From contig CAMBBW010000009.1 of assembly GCA_945863425.1 (NCBI GenBank), forward strand, positions 1 through 32,455: 32,455 nt of DNA. Direction: 5' to 3'. The DNA is from Lishizhenia tianjinensis. Lineage in GTDB: Bacteria; Bacteroidota; Bacteroidia; Flavobacteriales_D; Crocinitomicaceae. The notes under the pieces are model-generated. The model saw only the letters and a program-made list of their open reading frames with translations, ran no database searches and was not told the origin of the DNA. A program made the translations under genes and the position numbers. How positions within the stretch are numbered: the stretch's first letter is position 1; the number at the start of each line of letters is the position of its first letter. Of this stretch, positions 1-7,998 are shown piece after piece.

Positions 1-1250
1 GCAGTTTCCTTGGACATAATTGTCATGATCAATCTCAAGTAAATATAAACACCAATTGCTGAGTTAATCAGAGCAAAGACAATCAACCAAGGGTAATAAG
101 ACCAAACACTAGAAAACAACATTAATTTCCCAAAAAAACCGGTCATTGGTGGAATTCCCGATGTTGATAATAATGCTGCAATGGCTACCAACCCAATAAG
201 TGGTTTACGATATCCAATACCTTTAAAAGAAGCAATTTCGTCCGCATCATCATTCAAGATCATTGAAATAGTCAATAGAGTAACAACAGAAGTTCCGTAA
301 CCTAACATGAAAACCCACAACGTGGAATCACTTAATGCACTTGGGTACAAAATCGCCATTAAAGCATAAGCTCCATTTGTAATACTCGAATAGGCCATTA
401 ACCGCTTGAATTTGGTTTGAACCAGGGCAGATAAATTCCCTATAAACATGGAAATTCCGATGAGTACAGCGATTAAGGTTGACCAGAAATCGTACAACCC
501 ACCAAATGCCATGTGAAAAAACTTAATAAATGCATAAATCCCAACTACCTTAACAACGGATGACATATATCCCATAAATACCGTTGGACTACCTTGGTAA
601 ACATCGGGTACCCAGAAATGAAAAGGGGCAACACCAACTTTGAAAAGAAAAGACGCTAAAATAAAAATCATTCCAACATACAACATCGCATTTCCAGAAG
701 AATTAATCGTTTTAGATAGAATCTCGGATAACTCAAAAGATTGTGTTGCGCCGTAGGTTAAAACAACACCAAACAACAAAAGACACGTTGCAAATGCACC
801 CATGAAAAAATATTTTACTGCAGCTTCTGAAGATTCAGAAACCCCTTTTTTAGAACCTGCTAACACATATAAGGGAATGGATAAAATCTCCAAACCAAGG
901 AAAAACATAAATAAATCGGTAAATCCAATCAGTATAATTCCACCACAAAGAGAAAATAATAATAAGGCGTTATAATCACCGGCATGACTTTTTTCCTCTA
1001 AAAATTCTTTTTGTCCAGAAAGTACTATTAAAAGTGTTAGTAAAATAGCCAATACAACAAATCCATTTCCAACTTGATTAAATTCTAGTAAATTATATTC
1101 CGCCGGAAGTATATTCAATGGATAATGCTGAACAATGGCAGCTCCAATTAAACCAATTACAGAAATGATTGTAGTTAGCTTTGGTTGATTGTAAATACCT
1201 AAAAATAAAGCAATAATTCCTGAAAGAAATAATACGATGATAGCCTCCAT
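1..1250 (-). CDS. nuoN: NADH-quinone oxidoreductase subunit N (NuoN), 3' end missing
   Basis: NuoN is one of three antiporter-like, proton-pumping subunits in the membrane arm of complex I. The reading frame opens with ATG at 1248-1250 (MEAIIVLFL...), one base after the nuoM stop, and stays open for 416 codons to the left edge, so the C-terminus (a few tens of residues by family length) is missing. The translation is almost entirely hydrophobic helices. It contains the proton-translocation module typical of the Proton_antipo_M family, for example LFKVGVAPFHFWVPDVYQGS with its conserved Lys, and a later KRLMAYSSI stretch with a second conserved Lys. It is the last gene of the nuo operon. Identity is firm from family resemblance and from its place after nuoM. 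Nothing indicates a defect in the visible part. Confidence 0.95.
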   Translation of the reverse strand, partial: MEAIIVLFLSGIIALFLGIYNQPKLTTIISVIGLIGAAIVQHYPLNILPAEYNLLEFNQVGNGFVVLAILLTLLIVLSGQKEFLEEKSHAGDYNALLLFSLCGGIILIGFTDLFMFFLGLEILSIPLYVLAGSKKGVSESSEAAVKYFFMGAFATCLLLFGVVLTYGATQSFELSEILSKTINSSGNAMLYVGMIFILASFLFKVGVAPFHFWVPDVYQGSPTVFMGYMSSVVKVVGIYAFIKFFHMAFGGLYDFWSTLIAVLIGISMFIGNLSALVQTKFKRLMAYSSITNGAYALMAILYPSALSDSTLWVFMLGYGTSVVTLLTISMILNDDADEIASFKGIGYRKPLIGLVAIAALLSTSGIPPMTGFFGKLMLFSSVWSYYPWLIVFALINSAIGVYIYLRLIMTIMSKET

Positions 1251-1251
1251 A

Positions 1252-2682
1252 TTAGTGGGTAGTTGTTTCGTTAAAAATAATAATTAGCTTGTCAAGACTT
1301 GGACCAACCAGATCTGCAATGCATTGAGGAAACAATCCGATCCCAACAATGGCAATGGTTAGTAGAATAAATACTAAAATTTCATTCCAACGCAAATCTT
1401 CAAAAGATTCATTTTTAGGTGCACCAAACATACTTAACTGATATGCCCTTAAGGTATACACTGCACCAAATACGAGAGTTGTTGCGCTAAGAATACCTAT
1501 GGCAAAATTAAATTCAGTTAGTTCTTTTAGTAAGGTGAACTCTCCGATAAATCCTGCAGTAAATGGCACCGAGACAGATGCGAACGCAATAATAGCAAAC
1601 CAAAAACCAAATTTAGGAGCTAGGGTAGCAGTACCTTGCATGTGCGATAACTCACGTGTTTTTAATCGTGATTCAAGAATATCTGCTACAAGGAACAATC
1701 CGATGGCGATTAAAGAGTGATTGACAATTTGAACAGATGCTCCAACCAGTGCGTCTTTGGTAAACACCATAATTCCAGCTGCTATTAACCCCAAGTGACT
1801 TATGGAAGCATAAGCAAATAAACGCTTAATATCTTGTTGTTTAATGCAAATAATTGCAGCGTAAATTATACCAATAACACTTAAAATAATTACTAACCAT
1901 TTAATTTCAGCGACTCCTTCGGGAACAAGCGGAATCATCCATTTAATCATTCCGAAAAGTGCCATTTTCAACATTAAGGCTGAAAGTAGCATTGTTCCAG
2001 ACATGGGTGCTGAAGTATAGGTGTCAGGCTGCCAAGTATGAAAAGGGAAAAGTGGAATTTTAATGGCAAATGCAAGAAGAAATCCAGAAATGATCCAGCA
2101 CGCTTCTTTCGTAGGAAGATGAACGGCTAATAAATCAGAATAAGCAAAAGAATTTGCTTTTAAACCTAGTGCAATAAAGGAAAGTAGCATTCCTAATGAT
2201 CCGATAAGTGTATAAATGAAAAATTTCAACAAAACTTTATTCGTTCCTTTTCCAAACCAATACAGGATAAGAAAAACTGGAATAAGCGTAAATTCCCAAA
2301 AAATATAAAATAAGATACCGTCAGCCGCTGTAAATACTCCTAACAAACCGAATTGCATGAAAAATACAAGTGCATGAAAAACACGATTTTCGGAGGTAGC
2401 TGAATTGTTATAATTACTTAAGATAATTATCGGAACGATCAAATTTGTTAGAGCGATCATCATTAAGCCTAATCCGTCATACCCAATTTGAAAAGTTAAT
2501 CCGAATGGCATTTCTGTAGTCTCAAAAATAGATACATATGAACCCGTTTCAAAATTAATTAGATGAATTATTGCAATAGCTGCAGACACAAAGCTACCAG
2601 CCAACCCAAATAGTTTGATACTATTACGGGGAACAAAAAAGGAAATTAATCCTAGGACAACTGTTATAATTAGAAGTTCCAC
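1252..2682 (-). CDS. nuoM: NADH-quinone oxidoreductase subunit M (NuoM)
   Basis: NuoM is a 476-residue antiporter-like subunit in the membrane arm of complex I that takes part in proton pumping. The protein is polytopic throughout. It has the conserved WEFTLIPVFLILYW segment with the essential Glu of TM5, the FAIKIPLFPFHTWQPD motif with the central Lys, and KRLFAYASISHLG further on. The start codon is GTG at 2680-2682 and lies inside the end of nuoL, so the two genes overlap by 13 bases. No ATG is available nearby, and the family N-terminus fits this GTG. The length is close to the family norm (about 480-510). It sits between nuoL and nuoN in the operon. Confidence 0.96.
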   Translation of the reverse strand: MELLIITVVLGLISFFVPRNSIKLFGLAGSFVSAAIAIIHLINFETGSYVSIFETTEMPFGLTFQIGYDGLGLMMIALTNLIVPIIILSNYNNSATSENRVFHALVFFMQFGLLGVFTAADGILFYIFWEFTLIPVFLILYWFGKGTNKVLLKFFIYTLIGSLGMLLSFIALGLKANSFAYSDLLAVHLPTKEACWIISGFLLAFAIKIPLFPFHTWQPDTYTSAPMSGTMLLSALMLKMALFGMIKWMIPLVPEGVAEIKWLVIILSVIGIIYAAIICIKQQDIKRLFAYASISHLGLIAAGIMVFTKDALVGASVQIVNHSLIAIGLFLVADILESRLKTRELSHMQGTATLAPKFGFWFAIIAFASVSVPFTAGFIGEFTLLKELTEFNFAIGILSATTLVFGAVYTLRAYQLSMFGAPKNESFEDLRWNEILVFILLTIAIVGIGLFPQCIADLVGPSLDKLIIIFNETTTH

Positions 2683-4604
2683 AGCTTGAAATAAATTAAA
2701 TAATAACTAATTAAACCAACGATTCCCAAAATCATCCAGAAAAAGTAACTCGACAAAATACCCGTTTGAATTTTGCGGATTTGAGAACCTGAAAAACTAA
2801 TCATGTGAGTTAAAAGTCCAATCCCTTTAATTAAAATGCTATTTTCTATGAATGGTAGTACTTTTGATGCTTTCCATTCAACTGATTTCACAAATAAAGC
2901 ATTGTAAATCTCATCAAAATATAATTTTTTTGAGGAAAGTTTTTCCCATCCGGTAAAAGCATGTTCATCCTTGGTTACTTTTTGTTTAGAAACATACATC
3001 CAGTAAGAAATACCAATAATTAAGAATGTAATAACACTTGTTCCAATCATGATTCCAACAGCCGAACTTGTTTCCAAATGGTGTGGATGAATTTTGTCTA
3101 ATCCAAACGTTCCATGATTTAGAAAATGATCCAACCAATGTGCGCCATTTGAAACAATAAAATCAGGTAAATTTAGTGCACCACCAAGTACAGAAAATAT
3201 GGCCAAAACAATCAAAGGTAGTGTCATAACACCCGGACTTTCATGTAAATGTTCTTTCGTGTGATGATCCCCTCTGAATTGTCCAAAAAATACAAGGAAA
3301 TACATTCTGAACATATAAATAGCTGTTAATGAGGCGGACAAAATCAATAAAGAAAAAATTAATGGACTGTGTACAAACCCGGCGGCTAAAATCTCATCTT
3401 TTGAGAAAAAACCTGATAGTAACGGGAATCCAGAAATTGCTAAGGTTCCTAGTAAGAAAACGAGGTGTGTTACAGGCATATATTTCTTTAGTCCACCCAT
3501 TTTTGTGATATCTTGTTCGTGATGATTCGCGTGAATAATGCTACCGGAGCCAAGAAATAACAGTGCTTTGAAGAATGCATGAGTTGTAACATGGAAAATA
3601 GCTACAGTATACGAACCCAATCCAAGCGCAACAAACATTAAACCTAATTGGGATACCGTTGAATAAGCAAGTACTTTTTTAATATCATTTTGACGCATAG
3701 CAATAAATGCAGCAACCAAGGAAGTAGCAAGTCCAATGTATAAGATAATATGTTGCGTATAGGGTGCTAATTCGAATAAGAAATTGGAACGAACAACGAG
3801 GTAAATACCTGCTGTAACCATTGTCGCGGCATGAATTAATGCAGAAACGGGAGTTGGTCCAGCCATTGCATCTGGTAACCAAGTAAATAATGGTATTTGG
3901 GCAGATTTACCAGTAGCGGCAATGAACAAACACAAGGTAATTCCAACAATGGCAACAGAATCAGTGGCAATTGAAAGTGACTTCATTTTTTCAGCAATCA
4001 CAGAAAACTCAAGTGAGCCAAATTGATTGATTAATAAAAAACAACCAATTAACAAACCTAAATCACCTATTCGATTCATTACAAAAGCTTTTCGGGCAGC
4101 CAATGTATTTAGCAATCCTTTTTCTTTGTCGTTATAATGAAAACCAATCAATAGATACGAACAGATTCCAACTCCTTCCCATCCAAAAAAGAGCATGAAA
4201 TAACTGCTACCCAATACCAAAATTAACATGGAGAAGATGAATAAATTCAAATAAGTAAAGAATTTATAAAACCCAGGATCTCCTTTCATATATCCCATTG
4301 AGAATATATGTATTAACGAACCAATACCAGTTATTATCATTGTCATCCAAATCGCAAGTGAATCCACTTGTAATCCGGCATCCAGACTGAAATCAGATAA
4401 TTTTAATAGAGAAAACAAAGGAACATTAACTACGGAATCTAACGAAAGAAAAATGCTGAAAGAAATAACGAATGGTATTGCGACCATAAGAGTGCCAATT
4501 GTTCCAACTACAGTTTCGGACAAATTCTTTCCAATTGTTCCATTTATCAGGCCCCCAATAAGTGGAAAAAGTAAAACGAATAGTATTAAAGTTTCAGTTC
4601 CCAT
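2670..4604 (-). CDS. nuoL: NADH-quinone oxidoreductase subunit L (NuoL)
   Basis: NuoL is the distal and largest antiporter-like subunit of complex I, with 644 residues. The N-terminal Proton_antipo_N segment carries FFGWEGVGICSYLLIGF, which holds the conserved TM5 Glu. It is followed by GKSAQIPLFTWLPDAMAGPT with the TM7 Lys and by KKVLAYSTVSQLG with the TM8 Lys. The C-terminal third includes the soluble-looking stretch around HPHHLETS and the last helices that in known structures form the long lateral helix along the membrane arm. The start is ATG at 4604, three bases after the nuoK stop. The length matches the family (about 610-650). Nothing unusual is seen apart from the overlap with the GTG-started nuoM. 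Confidence 0.96.
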   Translation of the reverse strand: MGTETLILFVLLFPLIGGLINGTIGKNLSETVVGTIGTLMVAIPFVISFSIFLSLDSVVNVPLFSLLKLSDFSLDAGLQVDSLAIWMTMIITGIGSLIHIFSMGYMKGDPGFYKFFTYLNLFIFSMLILVLGSSYFMLFFGWEGVGICSYLLIGFHYNDKEKGLLNTLAARKAFVMNRIGDLGLLIGCFLLINQFGSLEFSVIAEKMKSLSIATDSVAIVGITLCLFIAATGKSAQIPLFTWLPDAMAGPTPVSALIHAATMVTAGIYLVVRSNFLFELAPYTQHIILYIGLATSLVAAFIAMRQNDIKKVLAYSTVSQLGLMFVALGLGSYTVAIFHVTTHAFFKALLFLGSGSIIHANHHEQDITKMGGLKKYMPVTHLVFLLGTLAISGFPLLSGFFSKDEILAAGFVHSPLIFSLLILSASLTAIYMFRMYFLVFFGQFRGDHHTKEHLHESPGVMTLPLIVLAIFSVLGGALNLPDFIVSNGAHWLDHFLNHGTFGLDKIHPHHLETSSAVGIMIGTSVITFLIIGISYWMYVSKQKVTKDEHAFTGWEKLSSKKLYFDEIYNALFVKSVEWKASKVLPFIENSILIKGIGLLTHMISFSGSQIRKIQTGILSSYFFWMILGIVGLISYYLIYFKLWNF

Positions 4605-4607
4605 CGA

Positions 4608-4937
4608 TTACCCTTTTAAATTGTTAAATAAGTCAGCGTCAATATTTCGTTTATTTCTGTAGGCAAGAATTAAAATTGATAATCCTACTGTTGCTTCCGC
4701 TGCTGCAACAACCACGATGAAGAAAACAAAAATTTGCGCATCACCTTGATTGAAATAACTAGAAAATGCAACAAGTAAAAGATTTACAGAGTTTAGCATT
4801 AATTCAATACACATTAACATAACAATCATATTTTTGCGTGTCATCAGTCCGATGGCTCCAATTGAAAATAGAATGGAGGAAAGAATTACGTAGTAATCTA
4901 CTGTTAATCCTTGTGTGATAGATAGAGCTGCTGGCAT
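4608..4937 (-). CDS. nuoK: NADH-quinone oxidoreductase subunit K (NuoK)
   Basis: NuoK is a small membrane subunit of complex I (109 residues, three transmembrane helices; about 100 is usual). Two membrane-embedded glutamates characteristic of the family are visible: one in MCIELMLNSVNLLLVAF and one in AAAEATVGLSILIL. In the known enzyme these form part of the proton path linking the quinone site to the antiporter subunits. The start is ATG at 4937, two bases after the nuoJ stop. The product is slightly extended at its N-terminus (MPAALSITQGLTVDYY) relative to the shortest homologues. An internal start is possible but not needed. Confidence 0.95.
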   Translation of the reverse strand: MPAALSITQGLTVDYYVILSSILFSIGAIGLMTRKNMIVMLMCIELMLNSVNLLLVAFSSYFNQGDAQIFVFFIVVVAAAEATVGLSILILAYRNKRNIDADLFNNLKG

Positions 4938-4939
4938 AA

Positions 4940-5446
4940 TTAATCAATATGTTGTTTTTCTCTTTTGGCAAGCAATACAGCTCCCACCATTGCAGAGATG
5001 AATAAAATCGACGAAATCTCAAAGGGAACAACGTATTTAGAAAACAATAAGGTTCCTAAATTTTCGACCAAACCAACATCACTTTTAACTATGGTATTCG
5101 TAAACGTGATTCCGTCTTTTAATGCTGCCAAGATTACAAGTAGAAGAGCTCCACCAGCAATTACTGCGGTAAACGAAATAGGATGATTTGTTTTTTTTTC
5201 ATCTACTTTATTTAGATTTAGGAGCATTAAAACAAACAGGAAAAGAACCATTATAGCTCCTGCATAAACGATAATATTCACAATTGCAATGAACTGAGCA
5301 TTCATTAATATGAAATGTCCAGAAATAAAGAAGAATGTAATTACTAAATAGAGTACGCTTCTAATTGGGTGTTTACTGAGAATCACCATCAGTGCTGAAC
5401 CGATAGTCATTCCGCCCAAGATAATTGAGATTAGTTCTAATATCAT
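4940..5446 (-). CDS. nuoJ: NADH-quinone oxidoreductase subunit J (NuoJ)
   Basis: NuoJ is a membrane subunit of complex I (168 residues, about five transmembrane helices). The family signature is visible in the first helices and in the segment IVNIIVYAGAIMVLFLFVLM, whose Y-A-G-A pattern corresponds to the TM3 region that changes between alpha and pi helix in solved structures. The start ATG at 5446 overlaps the nuoI stop in an ATGA arrangement, which implies translational coupling. The last helix ends with the charged tail LLAKREKQHID. The length is in the normal range. Confidence 0.94.
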   Translation of the reverse strand: MILELISIILGGMTIGSALMVILSKHPIRSVLYLVITFFFISGHFILMNAQFIAIVNIIVYAGAIMVLFLFVLMLLNLNKVDEKKTNHPISFTAVIAGGALLLVILAALKDGITFTNTIVKSDVGLVENLGTLLFSKYVVPFEISSILFISAMVGAVLLAKREKQHID

Positions 5447-5985
5447 ATTGCTCCTCTTTTTCCTGTGTTTTGCCTAAGGCTGATGTCTATTCGATCTTCC
5501 ATTGACTCAACCAATTTATCTTTGCCGTATATAAAATTGGCACGTTCAAATTCGGTTGGAACGATTCTATCTGTTAAGAAAATTGCTTCTTTTGGACAGG
5601 CTTCTTCGCACAATCCGCAAAAAATACATCTCAACATATTAATTTCATAAGTTGAAGCATATTTCTCTTCACGATACAAATTTTCTTCGCCACGTTTTCT
5701 TTCATCTGCCACCATTGTTATTGCCTCAGCCGGACATGCAACTGCGCACAATCCACATGCCGTGCAATTTTCTCTTCCTTCTTCATCGCGTTTAAGTACA
5801 TGTTGTCCTCTATAAACAGGTGCAAAAACACGTATTTCTTCTGGGTATTTGATTGTCTTTTTTCGTGTGAGGATATGTTTCATTGTAATCATCATCCCAC
5901 TAAAAATAGCAGGTAAATACAATTTCTCAATGAATGTCATTGGTTTGTCAGAAACAACTTTTTTCCTATTAGTGAAGCTTTCCAT
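5443..5985 (-). CDS. nuoI: NADH-quinone oxidoreductase subunit I (NuoI), 2x[4Fe-4S]
   Basis: NuoI is the ferredoxin-like subunit of the peripheral arm of complex I. It carries clusters N6a and N6b, which pass electrons towards NuoB. The 180-residue protein has two complete cluster motifs: C74-TA-C77-GL-C80-AVA-C84-P and C120-IF-C123-GL-C126-EEA-C130-P. The N-terminal part has the amphipathic membrane-contact segment seen in the family. The start is ATG at 5985, 12 bases after nuoH. The stop is TGA inside the ATGA overlap with nuoJ, which shows that TGA serves as a normal stop in this genome. That matters for reading the interrupted nuoG. Confidence 0.96.
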   Translation of the reverse strand: MESFTNRKKVVSDKPMTFIEKLYLPAIFSGMMITMKHILTRKKTIKYPEEIRVFAPVYRGQHVLKRDEEGRENCTACGLCAVACPAEAITMVADERKRGEENLYREEKYASTYEINMLRCIFCGLCEEACPKEAIFLTDRIVPTEFERANFIYGKDKLVESMEDRIDISLRQNTGKRGAI

Positions 5986-5997
5986 TTCTTTTAATTT

Positions 5998-7026
5998 TTA
6001 GAACCAACCTTTGTGAAAGGCGATCACAATAGCTGTAATTAACATATTAATTATGGCGGCTGGAATCAGTGTTTTCCAACCCAAATGCATTAATTGATCA
6101 AATCTAAAACGTGGAATTGTCCAACGAATCCACATGAAAACAAAAATGAACAAAAATGTTTTGGTGAAAAAAGCTAGAACACCCAATATTGCTAGTGTAT
6201 TACCATCAAAGTAATCCATGCCTGGGAAATTGTATCCACCAAAGAAAAGAATAGCCATCAAAGCAGAAGAAATAAACATGGAAACATATTCTGCAAATAA
6301 AAATAAACCCAGTTTCATGGAAGAATATTCTGTATGATAACCACCAACAAGTTCAGATTCACACTCTGCTAAATCAAAAGGAGCTCTGTTTGTTTCAGCG
6401 AGGGAACAAATAAAGAAAATTAAGAAACAAACGGGTTGATAGAAGATATTCCAATTCATGCCATGTTGACTTTTCACGATATCAGTTAAACTTAAACTTC
6501 CTGTTAACAGAATGATCGTTATTAAGGAAATCCCCATTGCTAGTTCATAAGAAATCATTTGGGAGGAAGCCCGTATTGCACCGAAAAGTGAGTACTTATT
6601 ATTGGAAGCCCAACCACCAATCATGATTCCATAAACTCCAATAGAAACAACACCAAAAATGAATAGGATTCCAATGTTAAAATCAGCAATTTGAAGCTCG
6701 ATTTGTCTCCCGAAAATTTCAATCGGCGGACCCCAAGGAATAATTGTACTTGTTATTAATGCCGTAAACATGGAAATTCCTGGACCAATGATAAATAACC
6801 ATTTGTCTGAGTTTTTTGGTATGAAATCTTCTTTCATAAACATTTTTACACCATCAGCAATTGGTTGAAGTAAACCGAATGGTCCAGCTCGATCAGGTCC
6901 AATTCGATCCTGAATCCATGCCGCCAATTTCCGTTCGAAATAAGTAGAATATGCGGCAACACCTAATGATATTAGGAAAACGATAACTACTAGCGAGAAT
7001 TTCTCAATTAAAAGCGCCGTATCCAT
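5998..7026 (-). CDS. nuoH: NADH-quinone oxidoreductase subunit H (NuoH)
   Basis: NuoH (342 residues) is the membrane subunit that forms much of the quinone-binding chamber and anchors the peripheral arm of complex I. Visible family signatures are ERKLAAWIQDRIGPDRAGP near residue 30, and the strictly conserved loop AETNRAPFDLAECESELVGG with the glutamates implicated in coupling. It has eight or so hydrophobic helices. The start ATG at 7024-7026 shares one base with the TAA stop of nuoG, so translation is probably coupled to that of the downstream part of nuoG. The length matches the family (about 325-350). Confidence 0.96.
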   Translation of the reverse strand: MDTALLIEKFSLVVIVFLISLGVAAYSTYFERKLAAWIQDRIGPDRAGPFGLLQPIADGVKMFMKEDFIPKNSDKWLFIIGPGISMFTALITSTIIPWGPPIEIFGRQIELQIADFNIGILFIFGVVSIGVYGIMIGGWASNNKYSLFGAIRASSQMISYELAMGISLITIILLTGSLSLTDIVKSQHGMNWNIFYQPVCFLIFFICSLAETNRAPFDLAECESELVGGYHTEYSSMKLGLFLFAEYVSMFISSALMAILFFGGYNFPGMDYFDGNTLAILGVLAFFTKTFLFIFVFMWIRWTIPRFRFDQLMHLGWKTLIPAAIINMLITAIVIAFHKGWF

Positions 7027-7988
7027 TATTCAATATTTTTTGTTGACGAATCTATTTTTGTTTCATATTTCCCTTGGGAAATGACAGAATGTCTATCAAC
7101 TACTCTTGGTCCGATTACGTTCCATTTTGCCGTGTCTTTCTTCTCAAATCTACATTCGTTGCAAATCCAACCTGGTTTCCCTTCAATATCTTCTACTTCT
7201 CCGTAAGTATCTTTCCGTGCTGTAACGCGATAAACTTCATTACCGAACATCCATAGAACTACTTTTCCAGAACATTTCGTACAACTGCATTCTGCTTCCA
7301 TCGGTTTTAAAAACCAAACACGACTTTTAAAACGAAATGTTTTATCAGTTAACGCACCAACAGGACAAACATCGATCATATTTCCAGAAAAATCATTATC
7401 GATAGCGTTTTCAATATATGTACTGATTTCAGCATGCTCACCTCTGTTTAAGACACCGTGAACTCTATCTTCCGTTAAATTATTAGCAACATGAACACAT
7501 CGATAACAAAGAATGCATCGATTCATGTGCAATTTAATTGTATCACCAATATCTATTGGGTCAAACGTTCGTTTTTCTTCTTCGTATCTACTTGTTTGGG
7601 AGCCATGTTCGTATCCTCAATCTTGTAAATGACATTCACCTGCTTGATCACATACTGGACAATCTAATGGATGATTCGCTAATAAAAACTCAACAACTCC
7701 ACCGCGATTTTCATGGACTTTTTCGGATGTTTTGTTTTTCACTATCATGCCATCCATCACGTTCGTAGAACAAGAAGCAACCAATTTAGGCATGGGTCTT
7801 GGATCTGCTGTAGATCCAGCAGCAACCTCCACTAGACACGTTCTACATTTACCTCCAGTTCCGGGTAATTTGCTGTAATAACACATCGCAGGTGGAACAA
7901 CCTCACCACCAATTTGTCTGGCGGCATTCAATATTGTAGTACCTGGTTCTACTTCTACCTCAATATTATCTATAGTAACTTTAATCAT
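7026..7988 (-). pseudogene. nuoG: NADH-quinone oxidoreductase subunit G (NuoG), interrupted by an in-frame TGA
   Basis: NuoG is the iron-sulfur subunit of the NADH-oxidising arm of complex I. From ATG at 7986-7988 the frame encodes the N1b [2Fe-2S] ligands C36, C48, C51 and C73, then the N5 ligands H106-x3-C110-x2-C113-x5-C119. Codon 124 is TGA (7617-7619). With no frame change, translation then continues with GYEHGSQTSRYEEEKRTF and the N4-type ligands C158, C161, C164 and C208. A Cys-rich tail follows (C234, C236, C239, C276, C279). Total length would be 320 codons; the large molybdopterin-fold domain of E. coli NuoG is absent. The frame could instead open at GTG 8006, inside nuoF, but ATG 7988 suits the family better. 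Possible causes are a nonsense mutation, a sequence error (for example TGG read as TGA) or recoding. Everything else about the gene looks functional. Confidence 0.9.
7617..7619 (-). other. In-frame TGA codon inside nuoG
   Basis: Codon 124 of nuoG, read on the minus strand in the context CAA GAT TGA GGA TAC GAA. It stands between ...GECHLQD and GYEHG..., where homologues as I recall them carry an aromatic or aliphatic residue. One base change gives TGG (Trp) or TTA (Leu). There is no frameshift: 28 sense codons separate it from the TTG where the downstream frame could otherwise begin. Confidence 0.93.
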
Positions 7989-7998
7989 AACTCCCGAT

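Noticed and set aside
7617-7619. Genetic code 4 (TGA read as Trp) as an explanation for the nuoG stop
   Set aside because: At least six genes in the window end with TGA, several in ATGA overlaps with the next start (nuoI/nuoJ, the Wzy-like gene/acyltransferase, the two GT4 genes). Trp is written TGG elsewhere. A genome-wide reassignment is not supported.
7580-7619. Selenocysteine insertion at the nuoG TGA
   Set aside because: The bases after the TGA (GGATACGAACATGGCTCC) can form only a three-pair stem, no bacterial SECIS-like hairpin is evident, and the site is not a cysteine position in the family.
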